Assembly (NCBI GenBank): GCA_028622995.1
Contig: JAJQJQ010000009.1
Coordinates: 6,324,001 to 6,388,000 of the forward strand
Source: Panagrolaimus kolymaensis
Taxonomy: Eukaryota > Nematoda > Chromadorea > Rhabditida > Panagrolaimidae
Direction of reading: 5' to 3'
Length of the DNA stretch: 64,000 bases
Shown here: positions 44,423 through 58,700 of the stretch, piece after piece
How positions within the stretch are numbered: position 1 is the stretch's first letter
Layout of the letters: each line of letters begins with the position of its first letter
The notes under the pieces: generated by a model
The model's database searches: none
What the model was told of the DNA's origin: nothing
What the model saw: the letters and a program-made list of their open reading frames with translations, nothing else
Position numbers and translations under genes: made by a program

Positions 44423-47400
44423 ATGAAATTATCCCGGAAAAATGTCAATCAAGATAAACCAATTATTAAATATGGTGGAAAGGTTGAATTTGGTCATGGT
44501 CATTTGTTTCTTGATAAAAAGTAAATCACTTTTATTTTTCATATCGTCGTCTTATTTCATTATTAATTTTTTAGAACCCTGGTTGAATACCCTACAACAA
44601 CTTTATTAATATCTTTAAAAGAAATAAATTCTTTTCAAGATTGTCAAATAATTTTTCATGAAATTGTAAGTATTAGTAATTTGAAACCATTATTCAAAAA
44701 TTCAATCAATCTATACATACTTTTTTTTCTAGGAAAATTCAATAAACGAGGGTGCAGGAAAACGGGAAGGCAAAGGTAAAATTGCTCGTTTATTTGTTGA
44801 CAAATCGGTAAGTTACTAACCTCCTCAATTGTTGTTGTGAATTGTGATTTTTTTTTACATTCAACCCTTCACTCTTTTTATTATTTTATTTAGGGTTTTT
44901 ATATTTACTTAGAAAACCAAGAAGAATACATTCATTTTCGAAGTGCATTTCACGTTCAAAAGCAACGCAAAACATTGCAAATTGTTACAGAAAATAATGG
45001 AATATTTTGTGGAATTCTTATTTGGTTATGCGATGATTTAAATTTTCAATTCTTTGATGCCCATCTTTATAATAATTTTTATCGAGAAATTTATTTTCGA
45101 CTTTCATTGGTATGTTTTTCTTTTCTTTTTCTTCGTGGATTTTTCGCTAGGTGCTTTTTTCAAACAAACAAAAAAAGTTTAAAAATATAGGATTGATTAG
45201 TTTTGTTTACTAAGCAATCAAAAAAAATAGTCATGGTCATTCTAATTAAAAATCGCGTCATTGATCGTTCGTTTCTCTTTTTTCTCTTTTTTTTGTATCA
45301 TCGTGTTGTGTCTAAAAAGGTAGCATGGATGGAGGTCGTTTACTCACATCACCTCACCTTCATTCCTCCTATTTTTTTTCTTCCTGATTTCTTAATTCAT
45401 TCCTTCCCGCCAAATTTTCTCTTTGCTTCAAGCATATTCAAAAAAAATCTTTTCTTATATTTGAAAATCAACTCGTCGTTGTTGATACCTTTAAAATGCA
45501 TTGTGAAGGTGGAGAATTTATTCGATCTGGACTTTGTGGCGTTCGAGATTCTCGAAGAAGAACAGCTGAGAGATTTAGGAGAGAGCGAACATTTGGCAGA
45601 GTTTTGGATAATGTTGCAGAAGAACCTATTTTTAAGCAACCATATTTTCGTCAAAAGCTTGTAAGTTTTTTATTATTATTTTGCATTCATTTTTTATTAC
45701 ATTTTGCAAAATTTATTAGGGATATAAAATACCTTTTTTGGAGTCACAACGTGAGGTGTTAGAGTTAGATAATTACATATTTAAGGCTCGTTTTGAAAAA
45801 AAATTTCCTTTTAGCTTTGTGAGTAATTAAAGTTCCTATAAATAATTTTTCTATAAAATATTGAGTATTTACTTATTTGTTTTTTTATTACAAATGTAAA
45901 ATGTTTTTTGCTGAATATTTGTTTCGCGGGTTGGAAGTTTATAATGTTTTTAAATTCCTGGAAACCCTAGCCACCTACTTCATACTTTTTTTGAAAATAG
46001 TATCTCTTTTTAAAACTCTTTTTTAATCTTCTTTCTTTCTCTTTTTTTGAAAACTGACCCGCGCATCGACGACTTGACTCGACTCAAAAAAAAACGTCGA
46101 AAATGCTATTAGAAGGCCCCTTTTTTAATTACTATTGCTTACTGCCTTGCCTGCTACTGTTATTGCTTACGTTCTTCTTCAGTTGCGTAAACACGCAGAC
46201 TCTCGTTTCCGTTCTCTCCTATCCTCATTTTTCTCTATCTGGCATTTATTTGAATTCACATTTCCTGCTGCCGCTTGCCATTGAGTGAAAAAAAATTCAG
46301 TAGTCGTCGTCGTCAAACTGCCTGCTCACTTTTTTATTCTTCATCTTCTTCTTCTTCTGATGCAGTGGTAGTTGACAGTCGAGTCGTCGTCAGCCTCCTA
46401 GTTTGTCTGTTTTGTCATTTTTCTTGCTTGCTACTTACTTCATTGTGGCGTCAGCTTTTTTTCTTTTCCTCTTTTTTTAAGTAAATGTTACTTTATAGTA
46501 CTTGAGTTTATTTTTTTATTTTTTAAAAAGAAAAAAGCGAAGAGAATTTTTGATTTATGCATAATTTTTATAAATCACATTATGCTAATTTTTTGCAATT
46601 TAAAATTTTTTGAGGATTAAAAAATTTGTCATTTCTTTTTCTTTTTTCGTGAAAAAAAGGAAGCTATGGTTTTTGATGTGCTTTTTTGGTGGTTTGCTCC
46701 ACAGGTTACTTTTAAAAAAAAAAGCTTATTTAGGGAAACACCATAAATCAAAAACAAAAAAGCTATTAATGCAACTTATTTTTTCTTCTTCATAGTACTA
46801 GTTTTTTAAATACTCTTAATCGTTGAGTGTTTTTATTTTAAAACAAATATTCATGAGTTTATAAACTTATTAGTTTTTATTTTGCTTTTGTTTTCTTTTT
46901 GTGCTGCTGATGTCTAAAAACCACTTTGAACAGTTGTGTGTGTAATTCATTCAATCATTTTTATGCTTTTTTTTGACGAAGTAATCTATCTGCATTGTTG
47001 TCTGGGATTCTTGATAGGGATTTTGCTTTTTCGCTTTAATATTCTTTCTTTAATTATTTACTTTTTTAAAAGTGTGGTTTAAACTCTTGTTTATTATTTT
47101 CATTTTGTGGTTTATCTTTTATTCTTTCTTATCTTATTTATTGTTAGTTTTTTAAAACTTTGCTTATATATTTTTATTTTTGGCTTCTTAACTTTCTTGT
47201 GATAATCAATCTTAGCAGCTCTTCTTGAAATCATCCATAAAACTAAATACGTGATAGTTTGTTTATTCATGAAAAAGTAAAAACATTTTATAGTATCTTA
47301 AAAGTATTTTATTGAACTTCCATCCTCCTTCTTTATTTTTTTTAAAACAGAATACTCTCACTTTTCCCCGCCATGCATTTATATTTAAGTAACAAAACTA

Positions 47401-50400
47401 AACTTTTAAGCTCGATATGTGTTACAACTAATACTCCATGTTTTCTTTTTCCCCCTCAAGCGTATTGATCCAAATCTGTCAAAATGAAAGAAAGAAGAAA
47501 GAAAAAAAAGAGGGTGCGCATATATTCTGACAGCTGGTTGGTATATATGGGTAGTAATAGAAGTAGTAGAATGTCGACATTAGTAGCAGTTGTAGTAGTT
47601 GTAGTAGTATACGACGACGATAAAACGCATAGAGAAATAAGCCGTTGTTGTTGTCCTCTTCATCGTTTTTTTTCTCCTTCTGTGGCCAAAATAGGAGGGA
47701 AGAAGGCGACGACGACGCTTCGACGGACAAACGATGAAACCTGTCGCCGCTGCCGTCGCACACGTAGAAGTTTCTTTTTATTTTTTTCTTCTTTTTTAAA
47801 GAATATTAAAAAAAAGAAAAGCCAGGCTTAGAATATAGCTAGCTGCTTTTTTCTTTTGTTAAGGCCGACCCGGTCATATCGGCACAAACGACATTAGAAA
47901 AAAGGAGTCTAAAAGGGAAGTAGTTTTTTTTGTCCAAGCATTATTTTAACGTGTGTGTATGTGTGTATATTTTCACCATCATCATCATTGCCTCTAGCTT
48001 AACTCTATTTTTTGTTGTTGTCGCCTTGCTTCTTCTTTAAAGCAAAAACTGAAATATACATACAAAAAGAATTACTTTCTTTTCAGCCTGCATGTCGGCT
48101 ATTTTTTTTTTTCTTCCTTTCTTTCTGCTACTAGCTGCTGTAGTCATCCAGACAAAAAAGAATGCCCCTTCTTCTTCCTTTCTTAGTGTCAAAGAACTTA
48201 TTCCCCAAGCAAGGAGCACAAAAATAAAAAAAGAAGCTTGCTGCGGCTTGAAAAAAAAATACTATTGAATGGCTGCTTGCTTACTGACTCTTTCTCTCAC
48301 ATTTTTTAAAAATATTTTTTATTTGAAGAGAGGGTAAGTTGCCAGCTTTTTTGCATAGAATATAGATAGACTCTCTATGTTGCTGCTACTTTTTTTTGTG
48401 CCATCGTCATCATCAATGATGGCTGCTGCTGGCTTGCCAAAACTAAGGACTGCCTATGCTGTTTTTTTTTTGTGTCAATGTGCTGCTGCTTTGAACCCTA
48501 AGCTTTTTTTTGTTGTTGTTCTTGCCCACCCTGCTTTGACACAATGCTGCTTCTTAATGGCAACCGCCGCTCGTTTTTTTTCTCGTTGCTTTTTCTAACC
48601 TTTGGCTCAGCAGCAACGGGCATACATATATTTTTTCTTTTTGACTCTCCTCAAACATTTGTTTATTAATCATTTATTATGGCAGATTTTTTTACGTTTT
48701 GCTTATAAGTAATTAATCTAATTTTTTATTCATCGCTTCTGTTTTCTTTCTTCTTTTTTCTCTCTTCTAAATAGCTCAAAAATTTCTAAACTTTTTACGG
48801 TAGTATTTTTTAAAGAACTTTTTTAAAATATTTTTATTTTTGTTGGAATACAATAATATGGTTTACACTAGTATGTCACCAAGTTAAAAAGACTGAGAAG
48901 CGTTTCATAGGAGCTAACGAATTTTGTCTTTTGAGATTGCTACCAAAAAAGGAGCTTTTTATTTTAGGCAGTCTAAAATGTTTGAAGATGAACGTAGAAT
49001 TTTGCCAAAGTCAACCACATCTTTTTAGTTGACATTTTCTGTTATGTCATTTACTCTGTTTCAAAGAAAGAAAAAAATTCTATTTTAATCAAAATCATTT
49101 TTAGTTAAGGAGGAGGGTATGCCTTTATAGGTGCAAAAGTTTGGATTTATATTAATTTTCTTTTTATCTTTTTAAATCCCTTTTGTTAAAAAATATTTTA
49201 ATAGTTAGGTTGATTATTTTATATCTCGTCATTTATCTTTTTAAAATTTGTTTATTCCTTCTTTCTTTTTTTTTGCTTGCTTAATGTGACACTAGGAAGA
49301 TCTTCTTTTATTATTTTTTTTCACTCTCTTTGTAGGCATGTGAATGTAAAAATTATACGTCATTGTTGAAGCCATTTTATGATACTTAAACTCTTTTTTT
49401 ATACCTATCCCTTTTTAATCCAAAGTAATAAGAAGAAGTATAATATTGAGTAAAGAAATTAAGCAGTTAGTACTTAGCAGCAAAATAGATAGATTGATTT
49501 AATTTTGGATTTTGAAAATACATAGTTGAGAAACTAAATGAAGCGGATGTTGCAATTTTTGGAAGAGAAGCAACAAAAAAAATAATCCCTTTTTTGTTCC
49601 TGAAATTAATTGCCTTCTTTTTTTCTCTCCTCTTTGGTTGTTAAAAATTTTTTTAGTTTAGTTATTTTCATTTCGAATTGCAAGCTTAAAATTTTCTATA
49701 CTTAATTGCCACTGCAAAAAAAAAAAAAATAGAAAATATAAAAGTTTTCCCTTATTTTTTTAGTATGTTCGTTCGTTGAAGCTGTCATTTTTTTGAAATG
49801 TTTAGGATTGAGTTTTTTGGGTTTATTCATTTTCATTCAATGATGATGACGCGTTTTTAAACTAAAAAAATGAAAGCAATGATGAGAACTTTTTTTTGTT
49901 AAGGTTCATTTTTGATTGAAATGAATTCTTCAGCTCGTCATTTAGCAATTGTATATGTTTTTTTTTTCGGAGACTCTTTATAGACAAAATTGATGTTTTT
50001 AGTGGGTGGTAGTTATCTTAGTTACCCATCGACTAATTTAATGATTTTAGTTTTTAGATAACTAAAGTTTTTTTTCTCTCTTCGATTAAAAAATAATGAC
50101 AGTTCTTCTTCTGATAATTTAAAAATACGTTTCCCCCACTTTATATCTGTTTCTTTCTTCTTCTTTTTTTGAAGTCACTGAAGTCTTTTTTTTTATATTC
50201 GTGGTAATGCTTTTACATATAAATTTCGCTCCTCACTAGCGCTAACACTAACGCTATGACCCTTCGAAAGAACTCTGAAAAAGAAAAAAATGAAATGTAA
50301 TTTATTGACGCATCTTGTTGCCCTTATATCCAATAGCAAACAACAAATTTATATTAGATACGAAAAAGATGCCTAGATGCCTCAGCTTTTAGTAGGAGTT

Positions 50401-53400
50401 TTTTTATTTATATATATTTATATCTTCTTTTTTCCATAGGGATGGATATAGGATAAGGAGGCCAAAGTTAGTTTTTATGAGTTTTTAATTCATTAGTTTA
50501 TTTTTGACACTTTTGCATCAATTTTTTTTGCTAAAAATTATTTCTTTCTTTAGCTTTTTTTCATAATCGATTTTAGCATTTGTTAGTTTTTTATGGCTTC
50601 TTAATGTTAGTTGATGCCTTTTTTAAAATAGTACATGATTTTTAAGCTGTTAATTTTGTTGGAAAAAAAGAGAGAGAAGTATGTGAATTTATTTTGTTTC
50701 CCTTCCCCGACATCATTATTGTTATTCACACATACACAGTTTCTTTTTATTATTTTTATTCTTTAAAAAAAATGGAGAATAATAAAAAGGAAGCAATTTT
50801 TTTTCTTTTCCGACAACTATCATATACATAGACGACATACATTCATTTTTTTTAAATGCTATTATGTTTGGGTTTTTTATTTTTTGAACAATAGCAAGCT
50901 TTTTCCTTTTTTTGTGGTTTATACGTACCTGAGGCCAACCAACCAATTTTCTATATTATTTTTTATTATAACCACAGCTTCTATTGATTTTAATAAGTAT
51001 ATGTGTTTTTTTGTTTCCTCATCCTTTCTCCATAGGGAAGCATGTGTGTAACAGATGATCATATTTTTATATGTTGTCTCCATTTTTTTCATTTATCCTA
51101 TATTTTTTAATATTACATTTTTAATTTGCTTTTCGCCCATGCTTTCTAACTTGTTGCTTCTCTCTCTTTTTCCCTTAACCAAATGAAGGCGCAAAATAAG
51201 TATGTATGTTTGTAAGTAAGAGTGTTGTTGCTCAAGGGAATTTTTTTTGTTTAGTTTATTTTTTTAAAGACTTTTTTCAAAGGCGTTTTTTGACAGAGTG
51301 ACAAAGCCATGATTTTTGTTACCTCTTTGTTTTTTTTTATCTAAATATCTCAGCATGTCAAAAAATGCCGTCACAAGGGTCTTTTTTTGTAGACACTTCA
51401 TAGTTTTACATATTTTTGCTACTCTTTTTTGTTTTAGATGTAATCAGTTTTTTTTTGTTGCTTAAACCATCAAATTGTTGGATTTTAAACTTTGCAACAA
51501 CAACAATTATTATTTTTTGACGCAATTTTTTAAACTTGAAAAATTAGTTAAATTAAAGTTTAATTAATCCGACTTTTTATTATTATCAAACTTTGTTTGT
51601 AATAATAGTCTTTGTACCTGTTTGCACCATGTCCTTGCTTTCATCCCAAGAGTATAACTTATAAGAAGTTTTAAGCTTACGTAACTTTTTTTACAACCTT
51701 CTCTTACTATACTAATTCAAAATCATAAAGAAGCGCTTGTTTTTAAAATGTTGCGTAGCTATTATTAGCTTCATTTTTTATTTTTATAATCTAAAGAATT
51801 TTTTACTTTACTTACTTGCAACATTTTTCCCTCTAGTATTTTGTATTGAAAAAAGCACCGCGAATACCACCTTTCTTTTATTTTATTATTTTTTTATAGT
51901 TTAACTAATTTTTTGTTTATTTTTCAGAGAGGTAAACAAGACCACTCCAAAAATAATTGTGATATCTTTGAATATCCTCCAAATCATAATTCCATTAAAG
52001 TTGGCTTTTCATCTGGTATCATTGGAAAGCAAAACCAACAACAGCAACTAAAGGAGAAAAAAAATTATCAACATAAATCTCAAAGTATATCACTCACTTT
52101 TTTAGAAAAGATTTATTTTACTAATTTATTTTTTATTTTTTAGCTGAATATGGCCAAAGTAATCAAAACAATTTATTAAATCATAATTTAAGACAATCTC
52201 GACAATTTCCAAATTCCCCATTTCGATCTCTTAGAAAACCTTCAGTGCTTTCGAAAGAAACAAATAATCGCCCATTATCTACTTTTAATAATTATTATAA
52301 AGGGTATGAACCGGTGCAATCAAACACAAAAGAACAAAGAGCTTCAACGTCGAATTCTATCAAATACGAGGTAATTAATCATCCGCAGCAGAAACAGAAT
52401 TATAAAAATAATTTGGTATTAAATATTAAAAAGCCCGGCGATTCGACTTCGGCTGGCGTCGTATTGTCGGCGCGCCGGGCACCATCTGAAATCACCACGG
52501 CGTCCTCATCTTATAATCGGAACGTGGCAGGCTGTTCCGCCGGGCCTGAACAGATTATATCTACGCTAAAAGATTGCAAAATTGGTGCGTCTTCGATTGA
52601 AGAAGAAATTATTCCTTCATCAAAACATAATAAAGCGACTTCATCGTCCTCAAATGGTGCAAGTGATCCATTAAATGAAGCAGCAGTTGCAGGACATTCA
52701 GAGATACCAGAAAGTGATATTGAATCAGCGTTAGGGAATAAAGCAGAAGTGGATAAATTTCTGGTATGTTTTTACAACTAATTTTTAATGGCAGTTAAAC
52801 TAAAAAATTTATTATAGGAATTTCTAAATCAGCAATATTGTTCAGAAAATTTATATTTTTATTTATCGGTTCAAGAATATAAAGCATTGCAAGAAAATGA
52901 TCAGAAAGGTCGAACAGATCTTGGAAATCAAATATTTGGAAGACATTTTGCTCAAAATTGTCATGAACCTGTTAATATTGAATATGCAACAAATAAAGCT
53001 ATTCAAGAAGCTAAAAAGCAAAATAATTGGCAGATAGATACTTATGATCATGCTCAATATCAGGTATATATTTAAAATTATTATGGAGTTTATAAACTCT
53101 GATGTTTTAATTTTAGATTTTCCATTTATTAAAATATGATGTATGGCCAAGGTATATTCGGGCTGAAATGGAAAAACGGGCTGCGAGAGGAGAAAATGAT
53201 GTTGCAAGTGAAAACACAGAAACTTCATCCGTAAGTTTTTTGATATATTTTAAAAAAAAGTTTTATAAAAATTTATTTATTTGGCACTTCTATCTTTGTG
53301 TTTGAACCTGTGCGTAATATCTTTATTTATTTATTCTATCTTTTTTTTCGATGTTGTGAAAACCATTTTATTTTAAAAGCACATTTTTTTAAAATCCACC

Positions 53401-55763
53401 AAATTTAAAAATACCCATCACTTTTCGAGATTCCAAAAGTCCAAAAAAATTTGTATTACCACTGCAATTCTTTTCCTTATTTTTTTATTTCTATTTTAGA
53501 CTAGCACTTCATTTCCCCACAAACTAAGAAATTTTTTGGGCCGCAAACTTCAGCCGGTTCGAAATTCAACTGATCTCGGATGAAAGAATCAGAAAAAAAC
53601 CGTCGTCTTCAAAAAAATCTGAACACCCAAATATAAATTAATTAAGTATTTTTTTATATGCAGAATCTTGCCAACATAATTATTTTATTATTATTATGGG
53701 TGTTTTTTTTTGTTACGTGTTTGGACAATCTTTATTTTTAATTTTTATTAAATGTTTGAATGTTTCTTTTCTTCTCTTTCATTCATTTTTTATACTTTTC
53801 TTTTCTTTTTTGAATTACACTTATTGGTTGAAGAACTTGTGACAAAAATCTTTTGTTTGATTCTCTCCTTTTTGGTTTTTGTTGTTAATAGTTTTTATTT
53901 TTTAATTCTATTATTATGTGACGACAATGCAATTATTTCTTTCCTTGTTTTTTCTTTACTTTTCCAAAAATTTGTGCATTTGTGGCAAAAAAATAATAAA
54001 AAAAAAACTAAAAAAAAAACCCATTTAATATGAAAAATGAAGTTCATGATTTTCATTAATAATTTAGTGTGGCGGTGAAAGTTCAAGATATGCAAAAAGG
54101 CCATCAGTTAGGGAATATCGATACTGTATGGTTCTTTCGGCTGATAGTGTTTCATCTGAAAAGGAAGTGCTTGATGACCCTGTGAGTGACATATAAAAAA
54201 AATTAACATTTTGAATTAATAAACTTTAACAATGTTTTTTGCTTTAGCTAATTTCTGTAAAAAGATGGACCGAAACTATGGCGCAACGAAGGGGAATGGA
54301 TAAAAATTCTACAGAAGTTGTTGATGCTCAGGTGTGATGGTTTTAATCTAATCAATAACTTCTAACTCACTAACTCTACATTTTTTAGACCGGTAGTACA
54401 ATAGATCCAGCTCGACAAGCTATAGATGCATTAAATAATAGACATGTACGATTGATGCCAGTAGTGCGATTTCCAGTAGATTTCTTAGCCCCATCTGCAT
54501 CATCAAAAAATTCATCACCTATGCCAGCTAAAGTTGTAATGCTCAGGGTTCGACAAGGATTAACTTTGATGAAAGTTCTAAGGCCATTATTAATAAAATA
54601 TAATTTTGATCCAAATGATATTGTTACATGTTTTTCGGGTACTTGCGATCCTATTCATTTATCGACGACGGTAGCATGTATCACTCCAAGGATGGTTACA
54701 GTTATGACTCAACAACAATTTAAAGATAGAAAATTATTACCAAAAAAGGAATATCAAAAGGAGCTTTGTGCTTCACCAATTTTGGCACAAAATCAAGAAA
54801 TGAATTTTCCTTATTTTCAACATGGTGATATAGCATTTTATGAATTGCCTACAGAAGCAGATTCAAAAGGACAAAAGCATAGTGCCATACGCTCACATAG
54901 CACAAATCCAAGAGTATGTTTAAACATTTTACTTTTATCGATATATAATAATTTGCATATTTTTTAAGTTCCAGGAATTATTTAAATTTGGTCGCAAAGC
55001 TAGTCAAGCCAAATCGAAAAGTGACAACGAAGGTAATATAGCGGGTAGCGGAGGAGGTGGAGGTGGCGGTGAAGTATTGTTAACCAGCGGCAAACCAATT
55101 GGTGGAAGTGATAGAAGGAAATCAATAGGTGGAGGACGAACAGCAGGTGGTGGCCCAACTCCATCATCCGTGGCACCAAGTGATATACCATATTGTGGAG
55201 AAGCTACTTCAACCCAAGATGATTCATTATTAAATATTCGAGTTTCATCTTCTCCCAAACTTCGAAAAGACCCATCATCGAAGCAGCAACCTCAACAATC
55301 ATTATTGAGTAAGGAGGTATGTTGTATTGTCTTTATGTCTATCCCATATAAAAAAATATTTAACCCATATATTTCTTTCCTCGTGACAGCGGCATTTTTT
55401 TGCTGCAAAAATAATTATATTAATATTCATTTTTATTTAGTGCGGGCACAAACCGAACCCCGTGGTGGCAAAGGCAACGTCTTTCGAAGGTCAATGCGTA
55501 GTGCCAAAGGGTTGTTTCGAAATGCCTGATTTTCTTAAAGAAGTAAGACACACGCAAAAAAAACTTTAAATTAAACATAAATATTTTGATTTCAGAGTTA
55601 CAACGCACACGATATAAAAATTATTGGAAAGAGTGGAGGCTTGAATGGTAATGCCCCACGAGTTCCAGCAATTTATGCTTCTGCAGTTCGAAGTGAAAAA
55701 GAAGCTATTTCACCTTCTGATATGGGAGTTGAAAAAATTTCATGGTATGCTGATTATGTGTAA
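44423..55763 (+). CDS. RGS12/RGS14-like regulator of G-protein signalling (RGS + Ras-binding domain)
   Basis: Sixteen exons join in frame: 44423-44520, 44575-44665, 44733-44807, 44894-45109, 45433-45660, 45720-45818, 51928-52084, 52144-52763, 52818-53063, 53117-53230, 54068-54181, 54248-54331, 54389-54913, 54975-55316, 55441-55542, 55596-55763; 1,092 residues. Residues ~520-645 are an RGS domain (EFLNQQYCSENLYFYLSVQE, EPVNIEYATNKAIQEA, YDHAQYQIFHLLKYDVWPRY), which speeds GTP hydrolysis on Galpha. Residues ~762-835 resemble the Ras-binding domain of RGS12/14 (VVMLRVRQGLTLMKVLRPLL). The first ~270 residues may be PTB/PH-like, by analogy with RGS12. I see no clear GoLoco motif. The join across the 6.1-kb intron is supported only by phase, so the first six exons could be a separate gene. 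Confidence 0.8.
45819..51927 (+). other. 6.1-kb intron inside the RGS gene
   Basis: It begins with GTGAGT after exon 6 and ends TTTTCAG before exon 7. Contents are T-rich runs with simple repeats (GTAGTAGTTGTAGTAGT near 47580-47610, GACGACGACG near 47706). No exon of either strand is recognised. Long frames at 47479-47831 are products of the trinucleotide repeats. An internal promoter for a short RGS isoform could sit here but none is identifiable by eye. Confidence 0.5.
53500..53583 (+). CDS. Alternative terminal exon of the RGS gene
   Basis: After exon 53117-53230 (phase 0) a TTTTAG acceptor opens TSTSFPHKLRNFLGRKLQPV and then RNSTDLG with TGA at 53581. The main path instead skips to 54068. 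Use of this exon gives a ~675-residue protein with the RGS domain but no Ras-binding domain. The basic, amphipathic HKLRNFLGRKLQPV could bind membrane. Confidence 0.55.
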   Translation, partial: TSTSFPHKLRNFLGRKLQPVRNSTDLG

Positions 55764-57176
55764 AAAAAGAATAAATAAAAAGTGTGTTTCGTACTGCAAT
55801 TTTAAATTTCTAAAAATGGTTACAATTTCACTGCCAAATATATTATTGCCTGTTTGTTTGTTAATTTTATACTTTCTTCGGCTCTCAAAACTCTCTATTA
55901 TTTACCGACGCCATTCAACGACAAAAAAAGAAGTTTCAGAAAACGGGCTATAATTATTGAATGATTTTTTGCTAATAAAAATGCAACTCTTTGTTTTTGT
56001 TGTTGAAATTCATCGCTTTATTTTGTTACTCTTTCTTTTAATGTTTTCTCGTCTGTTTTTTTTTCTCTGAATTTCGGGCTATCCTTTTTTGCAAACGACA
56101 TTGTTGTTTACAAAACTTTAGTTTTATTCATAAGTATCTTTTTTTTGTTCTCTCAGGTCCATTGCTAAGCGATTAATAACAACTAAACATCAAATCTCTT
56201 TTTTTTAAATTTCGAGCTCGGTTTTACATCTTCCTAAACAATTAATTCCCTTTTTTAAATTTCCTTACGAGTCTGTCTTCTTTCTTCTTTGTCATTGTCA
56301 CTTTTGGTCAGCTATGTTTCCTAGTTTTGATCTCAAATTACCTTTACATTTTTTGATGGTACATTTTGGTGTCTCTTTTTTTACTGAAATTCAATCGATG
56401 CTTATTCTTCATTTTTTATTTTTCGGTTACACGGTTACTTGTTGTTGAAACATTGCAAAAGGAAATAAGTATTTGCCATTCATTCCAAGTTGTGTTAAAG
56501 TATTGAAAATTTTAATTATTTCATATTTAAAAAAGAATTTTTTAAATTTTAAATAATCGGTTAAAGTTCAAATGTATTAGCAAAACACACAAGTTGCTTA
56601 GTTTATTATAGTTCCATAAGTTTACATCCTAGTATTATTTTAAATAGCTTTCATTTCTTAGCTCTTTTTATTAACTTTTCTTAAATTTATGGGAAAATAC
56701 TTTACAGTTGCATTTTTACATCTTTTTTTTTGCGCCCTTTTAACTGTCGCAATTTTATATTCTTTTTTTCAATCGTTTTTGCTTTTCATGGTTCTGTTTT
56801 TTTACACAAATTTGTTTTTTTACCTTCTTTTTTGTTGTTGTCTTTATTCCAAACTCCGCTGGCATGGATAATTTTTTCATTAAAAAAAAGCTACCATATA
56901 CAATTGTTTTTTACATTAATAAAATGTTTAAATGTTATATGTCTTTTTGTTCTTCTTTGATTAAATTACCTTTTCCAAAAGTAAAGCAAATTCAACAAAA
57001 ATATGTTTTCGTAATAATTTATTAACTTTTCCATGCACCAAAATATAAAAAATGTCAAAAAAATAAAGTATTAAAAAGTTTTAAAAGTGCAGAGCATGAA
57101 GAAAGACAAAAACACGAAGCTTTTCACAGCAATTAAAGAGGAATGAATGAATAAGTCAATGAGCGAACAGTTTTTT
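55764..57176. other. Convergent intergenic region
   Basis: T-rich sequence between the RGS stop and the PI4K2 stop, read towards each other. No gene seen; hydrophobic frames at 56689-56960 are translations of T runs. Confidence 0.55.

Positions 57177-58700
<1,524 letters not shown>

Noticed and set aside
47479..47831. Overlapping frames on both strands with many basic residues
   Set aside because: Generated by GTA/GAC trinucleotide repeats inside the 6.1-kb intron; no splice sites or family resemblance.
55441..55529. Alternative frame ending KGLFRNA as the RGS protein C-terminus
   Set aside because: The preceding exon ends in phase 0, which selects a different frame (CGHKPNPVVAKATSFEG) that continues through the next exon to a stop.
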